Source: Formicarius rufipectus
Lineage: Eukaryota; Chordata; Aves; Passeriformes; Formicariidae
DNA: 64,000 nt
Assembly: GCA_013399695.1 (NCBI GenBank)
Contig: VXAU01003998.1
Span: forward strand, 535,888-599,887
Direction of reading: 5' to 3'
Shown: piece by piece, positions 63,101 to 64,000 of the stretch
Layout: each line of letters opens with the position of its first letter
How positions within the stretch are numbered: the stretch's first letter is position 1
Notes under the pieces: model-generated
Database searches by the model: none
Told to the model about the DNA's origin: nothing
The model's input: only the letters and a program-made list of their open reading frames with translations
Program-made: the position numbers and the translations under genes

Positions 63101-64000
63101 CTAAAATAACAAGGTTGTGGATTTTCAACAGGCACATAAAAAAATTGTGAAGGTGTGAAGGGACCCTGAGGGGGCTGCAAGAGCAAGTTCCAGCTCAAGT
63201 TGCTAGGGATTTATAATGTAATTTAAGAAATTAATTCGAAGAAGGCTAATACTGTTGCCATTCAAGCACAACAGGGCCTGCAAGCTGCTTCCAAAAGGAT
63301 CAATGGCTGTGAGCATCAATCAGTGAACAGTCTGACCCACAACCACTCTGCTTGGAGATGTTTTGAGCTCCTGAAATGAACTGATTCCCACTCCATCACT
63401 AACAATTTAGTTTGCAAACCTGGGCTCAGCAGCAGCAGTCTCAGAGATTTCAGTGTAGAGCTCTGCTGACACAGCTGCCTTCCTCATTCAGGATTAGAGC
63501 CATCAGTTTGTAGCAGTTGAGGCTTATGAAGCAGCCCAGTTCTTTGCTCATCCCCAAGAGGACTGCAGCTCTCCCCAAACACAGTTAAGTGATTTTTAAA
63601 TCAACACCTTAGTACCTGCAATGTCATGGTTACTATGGCAGCCGTGCCAAGCTTTTGTGCAGAGTGGTATTAAACAGCAGTATTACGAACAGAAAGGAAT
63701 TGCAACTCAGAGGAACCTTAAAACTTTAGAATCCTATTGAAATTAGCATCCACAAGTATTAAAATGCATCTATAGCTTTTGCCATATTTTTAAAATATAC
63801 TGAGAGACCTAATTATGTCATTGCTCACAAAACATTACTACCTCCCTCTCTGGGCAAATAACTGCCTGATTCTGCACAGAGGAAAAAAGAGGCAGAGGTG
63901 AGAAAAGACAGTTTATGTTGTGACAAGCCAGTGATATCTAAACAGAAGAAAAATAAAGGCATAGACTGCAATTACTGGTGCACAATAGGTGTTTCATGTA
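60196..64000 (+). other. Presumed KCNC1 intron or 3' flank, end of window
   Basis: No exon or RNA gene was recognised. An AAAC/AAAAAC microsatellite lies at 62144-62192. A degenerate X-box-like word (gttactatggcagc) occurs at 63629-63642. Otherwise the DNA is unique and AT-leaning. Whether the window ends inside KCNC1 or beyond it cannot be decided without the downstream exons. Confidence 0.45.
62144..62192 (+). repeat. (AAAC)n microsatellite
   Basis: aaaaacaaacaaacaaac units, interrupted once by agaag, end in a ten-base A run. It is a simple repeat; T-rich open frames on the - strand here are artefacts. Confidence 0.9.

Noticed and set aside
63629..63642. gttactatggcagc, X-box-like
   Set aside because: Both half-sites carry a mismatch and there is no second copy, unlike the pair at 30851-30891.

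Overview
This window is vertebrate nuclear DNA, most likely from a bird. The evidence is five CR1-type LINE fragments whose 3' ends carry the typical avian wording (a ggttggaaaagacctt-type end with ATTCTATG-like repeats), one probable solo endogenous LTR, no mammalian SINEs or LINEs that I could recognise, and CpG-poor, AT-leaning sequence. Nothing suggests a bacterial or phage origin: there are no operons, ribosome binding sites, CRISPR arrays or tRNAs.

Only one protein-coding segment can be supported: a large internal exon of a Kv3 voltage-gated potassium channel on the + strand at 47541-48474. It encodes S1 to S6 and the proximal C-terminus, and its sequence fits KCNC1 (Kv3.1) better than KCNC2. 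Reading through its splice donor gives a ten-residue tail and a stop at 48506, which is the short Kv3.1a isoform. The T1-domain exon (exon 1) and the exons for the longer Kv3.1b C-terminus were not found. Positions 1-47540 are therefore read as intron 1 (or its 3' part), and 48507-64000 as the Kv3.1a 3' UTR plus the next intron and possibly flanking DNA.

Layout: 1-9384 unremarkable intron; 9385-9744 CR1 (-); 10240-11160 a pyrimidine-rich tract; 27170-27201 an assembly gap behind a poly-G run; 29690-29960 a small GC- and CpG-rich patch, followed at 30851-30891 by two tandem RFX X-box-like sites; 36136-36613 a probable solo LTR (-) directly beside a CR1 (-) at 36703-37000; 42755-42840 a compound GATA/GACA microsatellite; 45436-45604 and 46240-46641 two CR1 fragments (+); 47541-48506 the KCNC1 exon; 57494-60195 a 2.7 kb CR1 (-) with decayed ORF2, containing an apparent false tandem duplication bounded by single Ns.

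The many other short open frames look like chance reading frames: they have no recognisable family, no splice context and no codon-level support. I did not find a previously undescribed biological system. The observations most worth follow-up are the Kv3.1a read-through tail, the paired X-box, two CpG-retaining patches, and the assembly artefact inside the CR1.
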